From the NCBI RefSeq assembly GCF_021117365.1, contig NZ_CP088262.1, forward strand, positions 3,164,501 to 3,228,500: 64,000 nucleotides of DNA. The letters run 5' to 3'. The stretch comes from Nocardioides sp. cx-173. Lineage in GTDB: Bacteria > Actinomycetota > Actinomycetes > Propionibacteriales > Nocardioidaceae. The notes under the pieces were generated by a model. That model had not been told where the DNA came from. It worked only from the letters and a program-made list of their open reading frames with translations, and did no database searches. Position 1 is the stretch's first letter. Each line of letters opens with the position of its first letter. Below are positions 15,362-24,949 of the stretch, one piece after another. The position numbers were made by a program, and so were the translations under genes.

Positions 15362-15607
15362 ATGAGCAGCTTCACGATGTACACGACTCCCTGGTGCGGC
15401 TACTGCCACCGGCTGAAGAGCCAGCTCGACCGCGAGGGCATCACCTACGACGTGGTCGACATCGAGCAGCAGCCCGAGGCCGTCAAGATCGTCGAGTCCG
15501 CCAACAACGGCAACCAGACCGTCCCCACGCTGGTCTACTCCGACGGCACTGCCCAGACCAACCCCTCCCTGGCCCAGGTCAAGGAGAAGGTCGCCTCCCT
15601 GGCCTGA
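15362..15607 (+). CDS. mrx1: Mycoredoxin (glutaredoxin-like, mycothiol-dependent)
   Basis: 81 residues, the standard length. A glutaredoxin fold with the active site WCGYC (Cys12, Cys15), the cis-Pro region TVPTLVYSDG, and a C-terminal helix. Mycoredoxin-1 reduces S-mycothiolated protein disulfides in Actinobacteria. It sits between uvrD2 and nudC as in M. tuberculosis (Rv3198A). A palindromic hairpin that follows the stop serves as its terminator. Confidence 0.94.
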   Translation: MSSFTMYTTPWCGYCHRLKSQLDREGITYDVVDIEQQPEAVKIVESANNGNQTVPTLVYSDGTAQTNPSLAQVKEKVASLA

Positions 15608-15611
15608 CCCA

Positions 15612-15648
15612 CCGCTGACCCGTCACAAACTTTCTGACGGGTCAGCGG
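15612..15648 (+). terminator. Terminator after mycoredoxin; copy 1 of palindrome family B
   Basis: CCGCTGACCCGTCA (15612-15625) pairs perfectly with 15635-15648, and CTTTT follows, so this copy works as an intrinsic terminator. Nearly the same palindrome occurs inside two coding regions (45331-45365 and 52578-52614). Confidence 0.85.
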
Positions 15649-15672
15649 CTTTTCCGTGCAGTTGGTGACGGG

Positions 15673-16587
15673 TCACCAGTGGCTGCCGGGAAGCGGGGCG
15701 CCGTACCAGTGCTCGACGAGGCTGCGACTGATCGAGACGCCGCTGGGGAGCAGGACGTCGCCGGCCTCGGCCTGCTCGCGCATCTCGGCCCGGGTGAACC
15801 AGCGGGCCTCCTCGATCTCGTCCCGGTCGACGACGATCTCGGTGGTCTCCGCGCGCCCGACCATGCCGAGCATCAGGCTCGCCGGCAGCGGCCAGGGCTG
15901 GTTGCCGAAGTAGCTCACCTCGCCGACTCGCACGCCCACCTCCTCGGCGACCTCACGCCGTACGGCGTCCTCGAGGGTCTCTCCCGGCTCGCAGAAGCCG
16001 GCGAGGGTGGAGAAGCGTCCCTCCGGCCAGACCGCCTGACGGCCCAGCAGGCAGCGCTCGTCGGCCGCGCCGGGCTCGCCGTCGGTGATCAGCATGATCA
16101 CGGCCGGGTCGGTGCGCGGGAACTGCGGGCGCCCACACGCGGTGCAGCGCAGCTCGTGGCCGGCCGCCTGGGGCTCGAGGGCCCCGCCGCAGCGCGGGCA
16201 GAACCGGGTGGCCCAGAGCCACTCGGCGAGGCCGAGCGCGTGGAAGACCAGCGGCGCCTCGTCGGTCGAGGCGCCGGCGAGGGCCGGGAGCAGCCCGCGC
16301 AGCGGGACCCAGGCGTCGGACTCCTCCGCGGCCAGGGCGCCGTCGGCGATGACCGCCCACCACGTCGTCGCGTCGCGCTCCCCGAGCAGCACCCGGGTGC
16401 CCTCGGGCGCCTCGGCCGGGGACACCCACTCCAGCGCGCCGTTGCGGGGCCGCACGCGGGTCCCGGCCACCACCAGCACCCGGGTCCCCGGCTCCGCCCA
16501 GCGCTCCGCCAGCCAGCTGTCGTCCTTGCGCTGCTGCCCGAGGCGGTCGTGGGCGGGTGAGGCGAGGCGCAGGTGGGGATATGTCAC
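15673..16587 (-). CDS. nudC: NAD(+) diphosphatase NudC
   Basis: 304 residues. NudC hydrolyses NAD(H) to NMN(H) and AMP, and in other bacteria removes NAD caps from RNA. It has an N-terminal domain, a four-cysteine zinc ribbon (CPRC and CTAC), the Nudix box [20 protein letters not shown], and the NADH-pyrophosphatase signature in the form [11 protein letters not shown]. Slight variation in the first residues of that signature (NQPWP for SQPWP) does not remove known catalytic residues. It is divergent from deoD with only 29 bp between starts. Confidence 0.95.
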   Translation of the reverse strand: MTYPHLRLASPAHDRLGQQRKDDSWLAERWAEPGTRVLVVAGTRVRPRNGALEWVSPAEAPEGTRVLLGERDATTWWAVIADGALAAEESDAWVPLRGLLPALAGASTDEAPLVFHALGLAEWLWATRFCPRCGGALEPQAAGHELRCTACGRPQFPRTDPAVIMLITDGEPGAADERCLLGRQAVWPEGRFSTLAGFCEPGETLEDAVRREVAEEVGVRVGEVSYFGNQPWPLPASLMLGMVGRAETTEIVVDRDEIEEARWFTRAEMREQAEAGDVLLPSGVSISRSLVEHWYGAPLPGSHW

Positions 16588-16616
16588 GACCCGAAGTTAG
16601 TCCTAGGGTCCATGCC

Positions 16617-17333
16617 ATGAGCACCCACATCGCCGCCCAGCCCGGCGAGATCGCGCCCGTCGTCCTGATGCCCGGCGACCCGCTCCGCGCCAAGTGGATC
16701 GCCGAGACGTTCCTCGAGGACGCCCGGTGCTACACCGAAGTGCGCGGCATGTACGGCTTCACCGGCACCTGGCGCGGGCAGCGGGTCTCGGTGCAGGGCT
16801 CGGGCATGGGCCAGCCGTCGATGGCGATCTACCTCAACGAGCTGTTCACCGAGTACGACGTGCAGTCGGTCATCCGGGTCGGCTCCTGCGGCGCACTGAC
16901 CGAGCGCCTGGCGGTGCGCGACCTGGTGATCGCCTCCGGCGCGTGCACCGACTCCGCGATGAACCGGATCGCATTCGGCGGGCTGGACTACGCCCCGGTC
17001 GCCGACTTCTCGCTGTTGCGCGACGCGGCCGCCGCGGCCGAGGCCCTCGAGACCGAGGCATCGGTCCACGTCGGGCTGGTCTTCAGCAGTGACTCGTTCT
17101 ACCCCGCCCGTCCCGAGTTGTCGGCGCGGATGGTGGAGTACGGCGTCCTCGCCGTCGAGATGGAGGCGGCCGCGCTCTACACGCTCGCCGCCAAGCACGG
17201 CCGCAGGGCGCTGGCCGTCTGCACGGTGTCGGACCACGTCGTCACCGGCGAGGAGACCACCGCACAGGAGCGGGAGCAGACCTTCGGCGACATGGTGGAG
17301 ATCGCCCTCACCGCGGGGCTCGCCGAGCAATAA
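16617..17333 (+). CDS. deoD: Purine-nucleoside phosphorylase, DeoD type
   Basis: 238 residues from ATG 16617, the usual length for the hexameric DeoD family. It cleaves purine (deoxy)ribonucleosides with phosphate. Visible motifs are [14 protein letters not shown], the phosphate-site [20 protein letters not shown], the ribose-binding VEMEAAALY and [12 protein letters not shown], in which the Asp accepts 6-amino as well as 6-oxo purines. It is an apparent addition relative to the mycobacterial order at this point. The FAD monooxygenase gene starts 28 bases downstream. Confidence 0.94.
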   Translation: MSTHIAAQPGEIAPVVLMPGDPLRAKWIAETFLEDARCYTEVRGMYGFTGTWRGQRVSVQGSGMGQPSMAIYLNELFTEYDVQSVIRVGSCGALTERLAVRDLVIASGACTDSAMNRIAFGGLDYAPVADFSLLRDAAAAAEALETEASVHVGLVFSSDSFYPARPELSARMVEYGVLAVEMEAAALYTLAAKHGRRALAVCTVSDHVVTGEETTAQEREQTFGDMVEIALTAGLAEQ

Positions 17334-17361
17334 CCAGCACTCCCCCGGCGTTGCAGCCGGT

Positions 17362-18408
17362 GTGGAGATCCTTGACGCGGTGGTGATCGGCGCCGGCCAG
17401 GCCGGTCTGTCGACGGCCTACCACCTGGGCCGTCGCGGCCTGTCGCACGTGGTGCTCGACGCCGACGAGGGCCCGGGCGGCGCCTGGCAGCACCGCTGGG
17501 ACTCGCTGACGATGCACGAGGTCCACGGCATCGCCGCGCTCCCGGACTCGGCCGCCCCGGGCGGCTCCGAGCGCCGCGCGAGCGACGTGCTGCCGGCGTA
17601 CTTCCGCGCCTACGAGGCCGCCCACGACATCCCCGTGCTGCGCCCGGTCCGCGTCGACCGGGTCACCGACGACGACGGCCTGCTCCTCACCCACGCCGGC
17701 GAGCGCACCTGGACCAGCCGGACCCTGGTCAACGCGACCGGCACCTGGAGCCACCCCTTCGTGCCCCGCTACCCCGGCATGGAGACCTTCGCCGGCGAGC
17801 AGCTCCACACCGCCGACTACCCCGGCGCCGAGCACTTCCGCGGCCGCCGCACGGTGGTGGTCGGCGGCGGCGCCTCCGCGGTCCAGCTGCTCGGCGAGAT
17901 CGCCCTGGTCACCGACACCCTCTGGGTCACCCGGCGCCCCCCGGTCTGGCGCACCGACGACTTCACCCCCGAGGCCGGACGGGCCGCGGTCGCGCTGGTC
18001 GAGGACCGGGTACGCCGCGGCCTGCCGCCGGCGAGCGTCGTCAGCGTCACCGGCCTGGCCCTGCGCGAGCAGGAGCAGGCGGCCGCCCGGCTCGGCGCCT
18101 ACGAGCGCCGCCCGATGTTCGCCTCGGTCGAGCCCGACGGCGTCCGCTTCGCCGACGGCGCCTTCGAGCCGGCCGAGGTCATCTTGTGGGCGACCGGCTT
18201 CCGCCCGGCGGTCACCCACCTCGGGCCGCTGCGCCTGCGCAGCCGGCACGGCGGGATCCGGCTGGACGGCACCACCGCGGTCGCGGACCCGCGGGTACAG
18301 CTCGTGGGCTACGGCCCCTCGGCCAGCACCATCGGCGCCAACCGGGCCGGCCGTACGGCGGCGCGAGGCGTGGCGGCCTGGGTCGACCGGGCGCAGGCTA
18401 CGGCCTGA
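17362..18408 (+). CDS. Flavin-containing monooxygenase-like FAD/NAD(P)-binding oxidoreductase
   Basis: 348 residues from GTG 17362. It has two Rossmann motifs: GAGQAGLSTAYHL for FAD at the N terminus and GGGASAVQLLGEI for NAD(P)H mid-protein. It also carries GGAWQHRWDSL (CzcO/YhiN-type substrate region) and the late WATGFRP motif typical of flavoprotein monooxygenases. Substrate unknown; relatives oxidise ketones, amines or sulfur compounds. It is probably co-transcribed with deoD and converges with adnB, overlapping it by 11 bases. Confidence 0.88.
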   Translation: MEILDAVVIGAGQAGLSTAYHLGRRGLSHVVLDADEGPGGAWQHRWDSLTMHEVHGIAALPDSAAPGGSERRASDVLPAYFRAYEAAHDIPVLRPVRVDRVTDDDGLLLTHAGERTWTSRTLVNATGTWSHPFVPRYPGMETFAGEQLHTADYPGAEHFRGRRTVVVGGGASAVQLLGEIALVTDTLWVTRRPPVWRTDDFTPEAGRAAVALVEDRVRRGLPPASVVSVTGLALREQEQAAARLGAYERRPMFASVEPDGVRFADGAFEPAEVILWATGFRPAVTHLGPLRLRSRHGGIRLDGTTAVADPRVQLVGYGPSASTIGANRAGRTAARGVAAWVDRAQATA

Positions 18409-21400
18409 GCAGCCGCTCCAGCTCGTCGCGACCCGGCAGGTCGTCGGGCTCCACGAGCAGGTCGCTGCGCACGTAGTAGAAGCCGGCGCGGACCTTCTCG
18501 AGCGGCACGCCGTGCAGCTCGGCCCACGCCAGCCGGTAGACCGCCAGCTGCAGGGGGTCGGCGTCGTGGCTGCGGCTGGTCTTCCAGTCGACCACCAGGA
18601 ACCCGCCGCCGGGCTCGTCATAGACGGCGTCGATGCGCCCGCGCACCACCTGTCCGTCGAGGACCAGCGCGAAGGCCGGCTCGACCACGTGCGGCACCCG
18701 GTCGGCGAAGCTGCCCTTCTCGAACAGCTCGACGAGCTCGGCCAGCTCGGCGTCGTCGGCCACATCGGCGTCGCCGCGCCCCGAGAGCTCGTCGGGGTCC
18801 AACAGCGACTGCTGGCCGAAGCGGGCCTCGACCCACGCGTGGAAGCGGGTGCCGAAGCGGGCCGCCGGCGACGGCTGGCGCGGCATCGGGCGCGCCAGCT
18901 CGCGGGCGAAGGCCTCGGGGTCGTCGCGCAGCCGGGCCAGCGCCGTGGCCGACAGGCTGGACGGCAGCGGGACCTCGACGTCGGCGGCCCGGTCCTGCCG
19001 GGCCTCGGTCAGCAGCCGGTCGATCTCGGCGTCCCAGTCGGCGACCTGCGCGGCCTGGACCATGTCCAGGCCCTCGTCCGGCGCGCCGGCGTCGGCGGCC
19101 CGCACGCGCGCAGCCGCGTCGAGGCGCAGCCGCGCCTCGACGCCGCGGTCGGTCGGCGGCCAGGGCCGGGCCGGGTCGAGCGCGTCGTAGGGGTTGGGAT
19201 CGCCCTTGACGGGCTTGTCGCGCCAGGTCTCGACCGGCTCGCCCCACGCGGCGAGCTGCTCGCGCACCACGCGCTGGTAGTCCGAGGGGCCGTAGGGCGT
19301 GGCCCGCGTGCCCCAGCAGTAGGAGGTCACCGAGAGCAGGTGCGCGGCGCGGGTGAAGGCGACGTACCCCAGTCGCAGCTCCTCCTCCGCGTCGTGGGCG
19401 CGGGTCGCGGCCCGGTAGGCGTCCAGGGCCGCCTTGTCGGAGCCCTGGAGCTGCGGCAGGTCCGCCGCGTCGCCGCGCAGCGGCGCGGGCAGCACCGAGG
19501 GCGAGGACGTCCACAGGGTCCGGGAGCGGTTGGAGGGGAAGCGGGACTCGCACACCCCGACCAGGAAGACCGAGGCCCACTCCAGGCCCTTGGCGCGATG
19601 GACGGTCAGCAGCTTGACCGAGTCGGCCTCGCTGGGCGTCGCGATGTCCAGGCCGTTGCCCTGGTCGTCCTCCGCGGTGAGGTAGGCCAGCAGCGCCGGC
19701 AGGGTCACGTCGCCGTCCACGGCCTGGAAGTCCGCCACGGCCTTGACGAAGAGGTCGAGGTTGTCGCGCCGCGCCGCCGCGGCCGGGCTGACCGCCGAGG
19801 CCAGCTCGACGTCGACCCCGGTGGTCTCCAGGATCCGGCGGACGACGTCCAGCAGCGGCTCGCCGATGTGGGTGCGCAGCTGCCGCAGCTCGGCGGCGAG
19901 CAGGGCGAAGCGCTCACGCGCCTCCGGGGAGTACGGCGCCTCGCCCGGGTCGGCGATCGCGTCGTCCAGGGCCGGGATCTCGGCGGGGTCGATGCCGTCG
20001 GCGATCTCGACGAGCTGCTCGCCGATCGACGGCGACTCGGCTCGCCGTAGGTGGCGCCCGGCGAGCTCCTGCGCGCGCCGGCTGAGCAGGCGCAGGTCGC
20101 GCGGGCCGATGGCCCAGCGCGGCCCGGTGAGCAGCGTGAGCATCGAGGCGTTGGACGTCACGTCGTGGAGCAGGTGCAGGGTCGCCACCACCTCCGCGAC
20201 CTCGGGGAGCCGGAGCAGCCCGGAGAGCCCGACGATCTCGACGGGGATGGAGGCCCGGGTCAGCGCGTCGAAGACGTCCTCGGCGTGTGCGTTGTCGCGG
20301 GTGAGCACCCCGATGTCGGACCAGGCGCCGGTGTGGGCGAGCTGCACGGCCGAGACCAGGTGCTCGAGCTCCTCGGCGTGGGTCTCGAAGACGGCCGTGC
20401 GGACCGTGCCGCGCTCGGCGCCGGGCTTGGCCAGCAGCGGTTGCACCTGGTCGTAGGCCTCGTAGAGCGGTGCCGCCAGCCGGTTGGCCACCTCGAGGAT
20501 CCGCTCGTCGGAGCGCCGGCTCACCGTCAGGTGGTACGTCGGACAGGTGCCGGCGGCGGCCGGGAAGGTGTCGGCGAAGTTGAGGATGTTGGACACCGAG
20601 GCGCCGCGCCAGCCGTAGATGGCCTGGTTGGGGTCGCCCACGGCGGTGACGGCGTGACCCAGGCCGGTGTCGGGGGTCGGGCCGGAGAAGAGCCGCGAGA
20701 GCATCGTCGCCTGGGCCACCGAGGTGTCCTGGTACTCGTCGAGCAGCACCACCTTGAACTTCACCCGCTCGGCGGCGCCGACGTCGGGCTGGTCCTCGGC
20801 GAGCCGGGCGCCGAGCTCGATCTGGTCGGAGAAGTCCATGAGCCCCAGGTCGCGCTTGAGCCGGCGGTAGCCGGCGACCAGCTGCAGGAGCTCCGCGCGG
20901 CGGTCGATCGCGGAGATCGCCTTCTCGCAGGCCTCGCGGTGCCCCTTGCGGTCCTTGCCGGCCCGCTCCTCGACGATCGCGCGCTCGAACCCGCGCCGCG
21001 CCTCCTCGTCGACGGCCCGCACGTCGGCGGCGCTGCGCAGGTGCTCGCTCATGGCGCCGTCGAGCGCGAGGAGGTTCTGGATGGCGGTGGCCGGATGGTC
21101 GGTGAGGTGGCGCACCTCCCCGGTGAAGCGGTCGACCACCCGCGCGCCCAGCTGGTAGCGGGCGGCGTCGGTGACGACCCGGGTGTCGGGCTCGTGCCCG
21201 ATGCGCAGGCCGTGCTCGGTGAGCAGGTTGGCGGCGTAGGCGTTGTAGGTCAGGACGGTGGGCTCGATCGGCTCCTCGTCGCCGTCGCGGACCGAGGCGT
21301 CCAGGGCGCCCGCCGCCACCAGGGCCTCGCGGATCTTGCGGCGCAGCTCGCTGGCGGCCTTGGTGGTGAACGTGAGGCCCAGGACCTCCTCGGGCCGGAC

Positions 21401-21601
21401 CTGGCCGGTCACGACGAGGTAGACGACCCGGGCCGCCATCAGCGTGGTCTTGCCCGAGCCGGCGCCCGCGATGACGACCGCGGGACTCAGCGGCGCGGAG
21501 ATCGCCGCCCACTGCTGGTCGCTGGGCGCGTAGGGCGTCCGCATCACCCGTTGCAGGTCCTCGGGCGTCTCGATGCGCAGCGGCTGCGAGGTCGTCGTCA
21601 C
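18398..21601 (-). CDS. adnB: AdnB-type helicase-nuclease subunit (UvrD-like motor plus RecB-like nuclease)
   Basis: 1067 residues from GTG 21601, overlapping the adnA stop (GTGA). AdnAB is the actinobacterial double-strand-break resection machine. The motor has Walker A GAGSGKT (46-52), FTTKAASELRRKI, DEYQDTS, GDPNQAIYGWRGAS and VHRAKGLEWASVFLVG. The C-terminal nuclease domain retains GTRFHAWVE, then VVDWKTSR (catalytic Asp and Lys near 1005-1007) and QLAVYRLAW. All motor and nuclease residues look intact. The frame is open far upstream of the chosen start, but the GTGA overlap and the N-terminal sequence favour 21601. Confidence 0.93.
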   Translation of the reverse strand: MTTTSQPLRIETPEDLQRVMRTPYAPSDQQWAAISAPLSPAVVIAGAGSGKTTLMAARVVYLVVTGQVRPEEVLGLTFTTKAASELRRKIREALVAAGALDASVRDGDEEPIEPTVLTYNAYAANLLTEHGLRIGHEPDTRVVTDAARYQLGARVVDRFTGEVRHLTDHPATAIQNLLALDGAMSEHLRSAADVRAVDEEARRGFERAIVEERAGKDRKGHREACEKAISAIDRRAELLQLVAGYRRLKRDLGLMDFSDQIELGARLAEDQPDVGAAERVKFKVVLLDEYQDTSVAQATMLSRLFSGPTPDTGLGHAVTAVGDPNQAIYGWRGASVSNILNFADTFPAAAGTCPTYHLTVSRRSDERILEVANRLAAPLYEAYDQVQPLLAKPGAERGTVRTAVFETHAEELEHLVSAVQLAHTGAWSDIGVLTRDNAHAEDVFDALTRASIPVEIVGLSGLLRLPEVAEVVATLHLLHDVTSNASMLTLLTGPRWAIGPRDLRLLSRRAQELAGRHLRRAESPSIGEQLVEIADGIDPAEIPALDDAIADPGEAPYSPEARERFALLAAELRQLRTHIGEPLLDVVRRILETTGVDVELASAVSPAAAARRDNLDLFVKAVADFQAVDGDVTLPALLAYLTAEDDQGNGLDIATPSEADSVKLLTVHRAKGLEWASVFLVGVCESRFPSNRSRTLWTSSPSVLPAPLRGDAADLPQLQGSDKAALDAYRAATRAHDAEEELRLGYVAFTRAAHLLSVTSYCWGTRATPYGPSDYQRVVREQLAAWGEPVETWRDKPVKGDPNPYDALDPARPWPPTDRGVEARLRLDAAARVRAADAGAPDEGLDMVQAAQVADWDAEIDRLLTEARQDRAADVEVPLPSSLSATALARLRDDPEAFARELARPMPRQPSPAARFGTRFHAWVEARFGQQSLLDPDELSGRGDADVADDAELAELVELFEKGSFADRVPHVVEPAFALVLDGQVVRGRIDAVYDEPGGGFLVVDWKTSRSHDADPLQLAVYRLAWAELHGVPLEKVRAGFYYVRSDLLVEPDDLPGRDELERLLRP

Positions 21602-24600
21602 TGGTCGGTCACCGACCCGGCGCTCTTGATCGGGCAGATCGGCACGAAGGAGCAGTCGCGGCACTGGCTCCCGGCGATCGCCGGGAACCGCTCGGTGCGC
21701 AGGAGCTCTGCGGCGCGCACGAGCTCGGAGCGCAGGGCGCCGCGGTAGGGCCCGTCGTCGGCCTGGGCGTCCTGGGTCTGCACGGCGGCGCTGGTCGAGT
21801 CGTCGAGGATGCCGAGCTGGACCAGCTCGGCTCCCCCGGCCCGGGCCTCGACACCCTCGGGGACCAGGTCCGCGACGGCGCCACGGTCGACGGCGTACTG
21901 GTACAGGCCGAGCTGGACGTGCTGCTCGACCGACTTGTCGCTCGGCTTGGCGCGCCCGGTCTTGAGGTCGACCACGACCACGGAGCCGTCGGAGGCCAGC
22001 TCGACCCGGTCGGCGTAGCCGGTGAGCTGCACCTCGACCGGCTCCTCGTCCTCGCCGCCCAGGGTGACCACCGCGGAGAAGGGGTGCTCGGTCGCGAGCA
22101 GCGTGCGGGTGTTGGCGTGGTGCCACTGCAAGAAGCGCGCCAGCGCCGCGCGCACCCGCTCGTGCTCGCGGGCCTTCGACCACGGCGTGCGGAACTCCAG
22201 GCGGTCCCACACCTCGTCGACGTGCGACATCAGCGCGTCGACGTCGCCGGGCCCGGCGTCGATCTCGCCGGAGGCGACCCGCTCGGCGAGCGCGTGGAGG
22301 AGCTGGCCGAGGTTGGCGGACTGGTGGGCCCGGGCGACCCCGCCGGCCTCACGCTCGAGGAACCACTGGGTCGGGCACACCATCAGCGACTCGAGCACGC
22401 TCGAGGAGACCGGGACGGGCAGGTCGGGGTCGCGCACGGGCTCCGGGGAGCGCGAGCGCGCGCGGGTGCCCCACCAGGTGCCGGGGTCGGCCTGCGGCAC
22501 GAGCGGCCGCGGACCGGCGGTCTCGTCGGAGAGCCGCGCCAGCCGGCGCGCCGCGGCGTCGCGCAGCGGCTCCGGCGTCTCCGGGTCGGCGAGGGTACGG
22601 CGCAGCTCGCCGACGAGCCCGCCGATCGAGAGCGGCCGCGCCGGACGCCCCACCACGTGGGCGACGTCGTTGACGCCGAGCTCCTCGAGGAAGCGCGAGG
22701 GCTGCTCCCCCTCGTCCTCGGGCGACTGGACCGCGGTGACGACCAGCCGCTCGCGGGCGCGCGTGCACGCGACGTAGAAGAGTCGGCGCTCCTCGAGGAG
22801 CAGCTCGCGGGCGGTCACGGGCGGCACCAGCCCGTCAGTGCCGATCCGGTCGGCCTGCAGGAGCGTCGTACGCCGGCGCAGGTCGGGCCAGGCGTCCTGC
22901 TGGACGTGGGCGACGACCACCAGGCGCCACTCGAGCCCCTTGGCACGGTGGGCGGTCAGCAGCCGCACCGCGGCGCCGCGGGCGCCGCGCTCGGCCAGCG
23001 TGTCGGCCGGGATCTGCTGGGCGGTCAGCGTCGCCAGCAGGTCCGCGACGCCGAGGTGGACGCGCTGCTCCTCGGCCCGGGCGACGACCTCGAACAGCGC
23101 GCAGATCGAGTCCAGGTCGCGGTGCGCCCGCCGCGCGGCACCGCCGCCTGCCTCCACCGAGCGCCGCAGCCGCTGGGGCCAGGAGGTCCCGGCCCACAGG
23201 TGCCACAGCACCTCCTCCGCGGAGGCGCCCTCGTCGAGGGTGGCCCGCGCCCCGGCCAGCAGCTGGCCCAGCGTCCGGGCGCGGGTGATCTCGGGGCCGT
23301 GGAGCCCGTCGAGGTAGGACGGGTCGACGACCGCGCGGCGCACCAGCTCGCGCGAGGGCGCCGGCGAGGTGGCGTCGGCGTGGGCCCGCTCCTTGGCGCG
23401 GACCCGCAGCGCACGGGCCAGGCGGCGTACGTCGCCGGAGTCGAGGCCGCCGAGCGGACCCAGCAGCAGCGCCTCGGCGCGGGTGGGGTGGAGGTAGTCG
23501 ACGTGGTCGGGGTCGTCGTTGTCGAGGTTGACCACCGCCAGCATGGCGTCGAGCAGCGGCAGCACCGCGGGGTCGCGGACCAGCGGCACCTCGTCGCTGG
23601 CGACCTCCACGGGCACGCCGGCGGCGCCGAGCGCCCGGCGCAGCGGCGGGATCGAGGTCCGGCCCGAGCGCACCAGGACCGCCATGTCGTCCCACGCGAC
23701 GCCGTCCTCGAGGTGGGCGCGGCGCAGCAGGTCGGCGAGGTGCTCGGCCTCGGCGCGGTCGGTGTCGAAGGTGCGGACCACGACCTTGCCGTTGCCCAGC
23801 CCCGGCGCGTCCGCGAGGGGCTCGAGGAACGCCTGCTTGGCGGTGTCGGGGATCGAGCCCGGCAGCGCCAGCCGGGAGGCCACGCGCTGGGAGGCGAGCA
23901 GCAGGTGCGGTCCGAAGCGGCGGGTGGTGCGCAGCGCGACGACGTCGGCCGGCCTGCCGTCGGCGTGCGGGAAGGCGGCCGGGAAGTCGAGGATGCCGCG
24001 CACCTCGGCGCCCCGGAAGCCGTAGATCGACTGGTGCGGGTCGCCGACGACGGTCAGGTCGCGGCCGTCGCCGGCGAGCTGGCGCAGCAGCGCGACCTGG
24101 CCGGGGTCGGTGTCCTGGTACTCGTCGACGAAGACGTGCCGGTAGGCCGCGCGCAGCTCGTCGCGGTGCTCGGCCGCCTCGATGGTCGCGCGCCGGATCA
24201 GGTCGGAGTAGTCGGTGGCGCCGACGTAGTCGAGGTTGGTGAGGTACTGCTCGAGGAAGAGGCCGGCGGCCACGAACTCCGGCAGGTCGTGCTCCTCCCC
24301 CAGCGCCTTGAGATCGGCGCCGTCCTTGCCCTTCTCTCGGGCGCGAGAGAGCACCGCGTTGACCTCGCGGGCGAAGCCGCGGGTGCCCAGCGCGCGGTGC
24401 AGCGACTCCGGCCACGACACCGACTCGGGATGGTCGCTGAGCAGCTCGCGCAGCACGACGTCCTGCTCCGGGGCGGAGAGCAGCCGCAGCGGGGCGGCGT
24501 AGATCTCGGCCGGCGCGTAGCGGCGCACGAGGCCGTAGGCGAAGGAGTGGAACGTCGCGCACAGGCTGGTCGCCATCGTGCGCCCCAGGCGCGCGGTGAC

Positions 24601-24846
24601 CCGGTCGCGCAGCTGCTCGGCCGCCTTCCGCGAGAACGTCAGCGCCAGGATCTCGTCGGGGCGGGCGCCGTCCTCGACGCGGCGCACGATCGCCTCGACC
24701 AGGGTCGTGGTCTTGCCGGTGCCGGGGCCGGCGAGGACCAGCAGCGGCCCGCCGGGGTGGTCGACCACGCGCTGCTGCTGCTCGTCCAGGCGGGGCACGT
24801 CGACGCGCGCCTCCTGCCGGACGAGGTGGTAGGTCGGCGCGCTCAC
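21598..24846 (-). CDS. adnA: AdnA-type helicase-nuclease subunit with Fe-S cysteine cluster
   Basis: 1082 residues from GTG 24846. A second UvrD-like motor with Walker A GPGTGKT (40-46), FSRKAAEQLRDRV, DEYQDTDPGQ, GDPHQSIYGFRGA and AHRAKGLEWRLVVV, then LFYVACTRARERL. The C-terminal RecB-family nuclease domain has VVVVDLKTGR and QLGLYQYAV. Four cysteines, one in VCPTQWFLE and three in CRDCSFVPIC at the C terminus, form the iron-staple seen in AddB- and AdnA-type nucleases. It partners with AdnB, with which it is translationally coupled. The accessory region begins just upstream of this gene. Confidence 0.93.
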   Translation of the reverse strand: MSAPTYHLVRQEARVDVPRLDEQQQRVVDHPGGPLLVLAGPGTGKTTTLVEAIVRRVEDGARPDEILALTFSRKAAEQLRDRVTARLGRTMATSLCATFHSFAYGLVRRYAPAEIYAAPLRLLSAPEQDVVLRELLSDHPESVSWPESLHRALGTRGFAREVNAVLSRAREKGKDGADLKALGEEHDLPEFVAAGLFLEQYLTNLDYVGATDYSDLIRRATIEAAEHRDELRAAYRHVFVDEYQDTDPGQVALLRQLAGDGRDLTVVGDPHQSIYGFRGAEVRGILDFPAAFPHADGRPADVVALRTTRRFGPHLLLASQRVASRLALPGSIPDTAKQAFLEPLADAPGLGNGKVVVRTFDTDRAEAEHLADLLRRAHLEDGVAWDDMAVLVRSGRTSIPPLRRALGAAGVPVEVASDEVPLVRDPAVLPLLDAMLAVVNLDNDDPDHVDYLHPTRAEALLLGPLGGLDSGDVRRLARALRVRAKERAHADATSPAPSRELVRRAVVDPSYLDGLHGPEITRARTLGQLLAGARATLDEGASAEEVLWHLWAGTSWPQRLRRSVEAGGGAARRAHRDLDSICALFEVVARAEEQRVHLGVADLLATLTAQQIPADTLAERGARGAAVRLLTAHRAKGLEWRLVVVAHVQQDAWPDLRRRTTLLQADRIGTDGLVPPVTARELLLEERRLFYVACTRARERLVVTAVQSPEDEGEQPSRFLEELGVNDVAHVVGRPARPLSIGGLVGELRRTLADPETPEPLRDAAARRLARLSDETAGPRPLVPQADPGTWWGTRARSRSPEPVRDPDLPVPVSSSVLESLMVCPTQWFLEREAGGVARAHQSANLGQLLHALAERVASGEIDAGPGDVDALMSHVDEVWDRLEFRTPWSKAREHERVRAALARFLQWHHANTRTLLATEHPFSAVVTLGGEDEEPVEVQLTGYADRVELASDGSVVVVDLKTGRAKPSDKSVEQHVQLGLYQYAVDRGAVADLVPEGVEARAGGAELVQLGILDDSTSAAVQTQDAQADDGPYRGALRSELVRAAELLRTERFPAIAGSQCRDCSFVPICPIKSAGSVTDQ

Positions 24847-24949
24847 GGGACCACCTAACCAGGGGCCACCGACACCGGGTTGGACCGACCTGGCCAGCCG
24901 GCGTTGGAGCGCGGCAGCTCCGCACGGGCGCCGAGCTCGGTGGCGCCGT

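Noticed and set aside
24927..24947. GGCGCC/CCGAGCTCGG inverted words between the LLM monooxygenase start side and adnA
   Set aside because: Mostly within and just beyond the LLM gene's last codons, short, and common in high-GC sequence; not convincing as a terminator.
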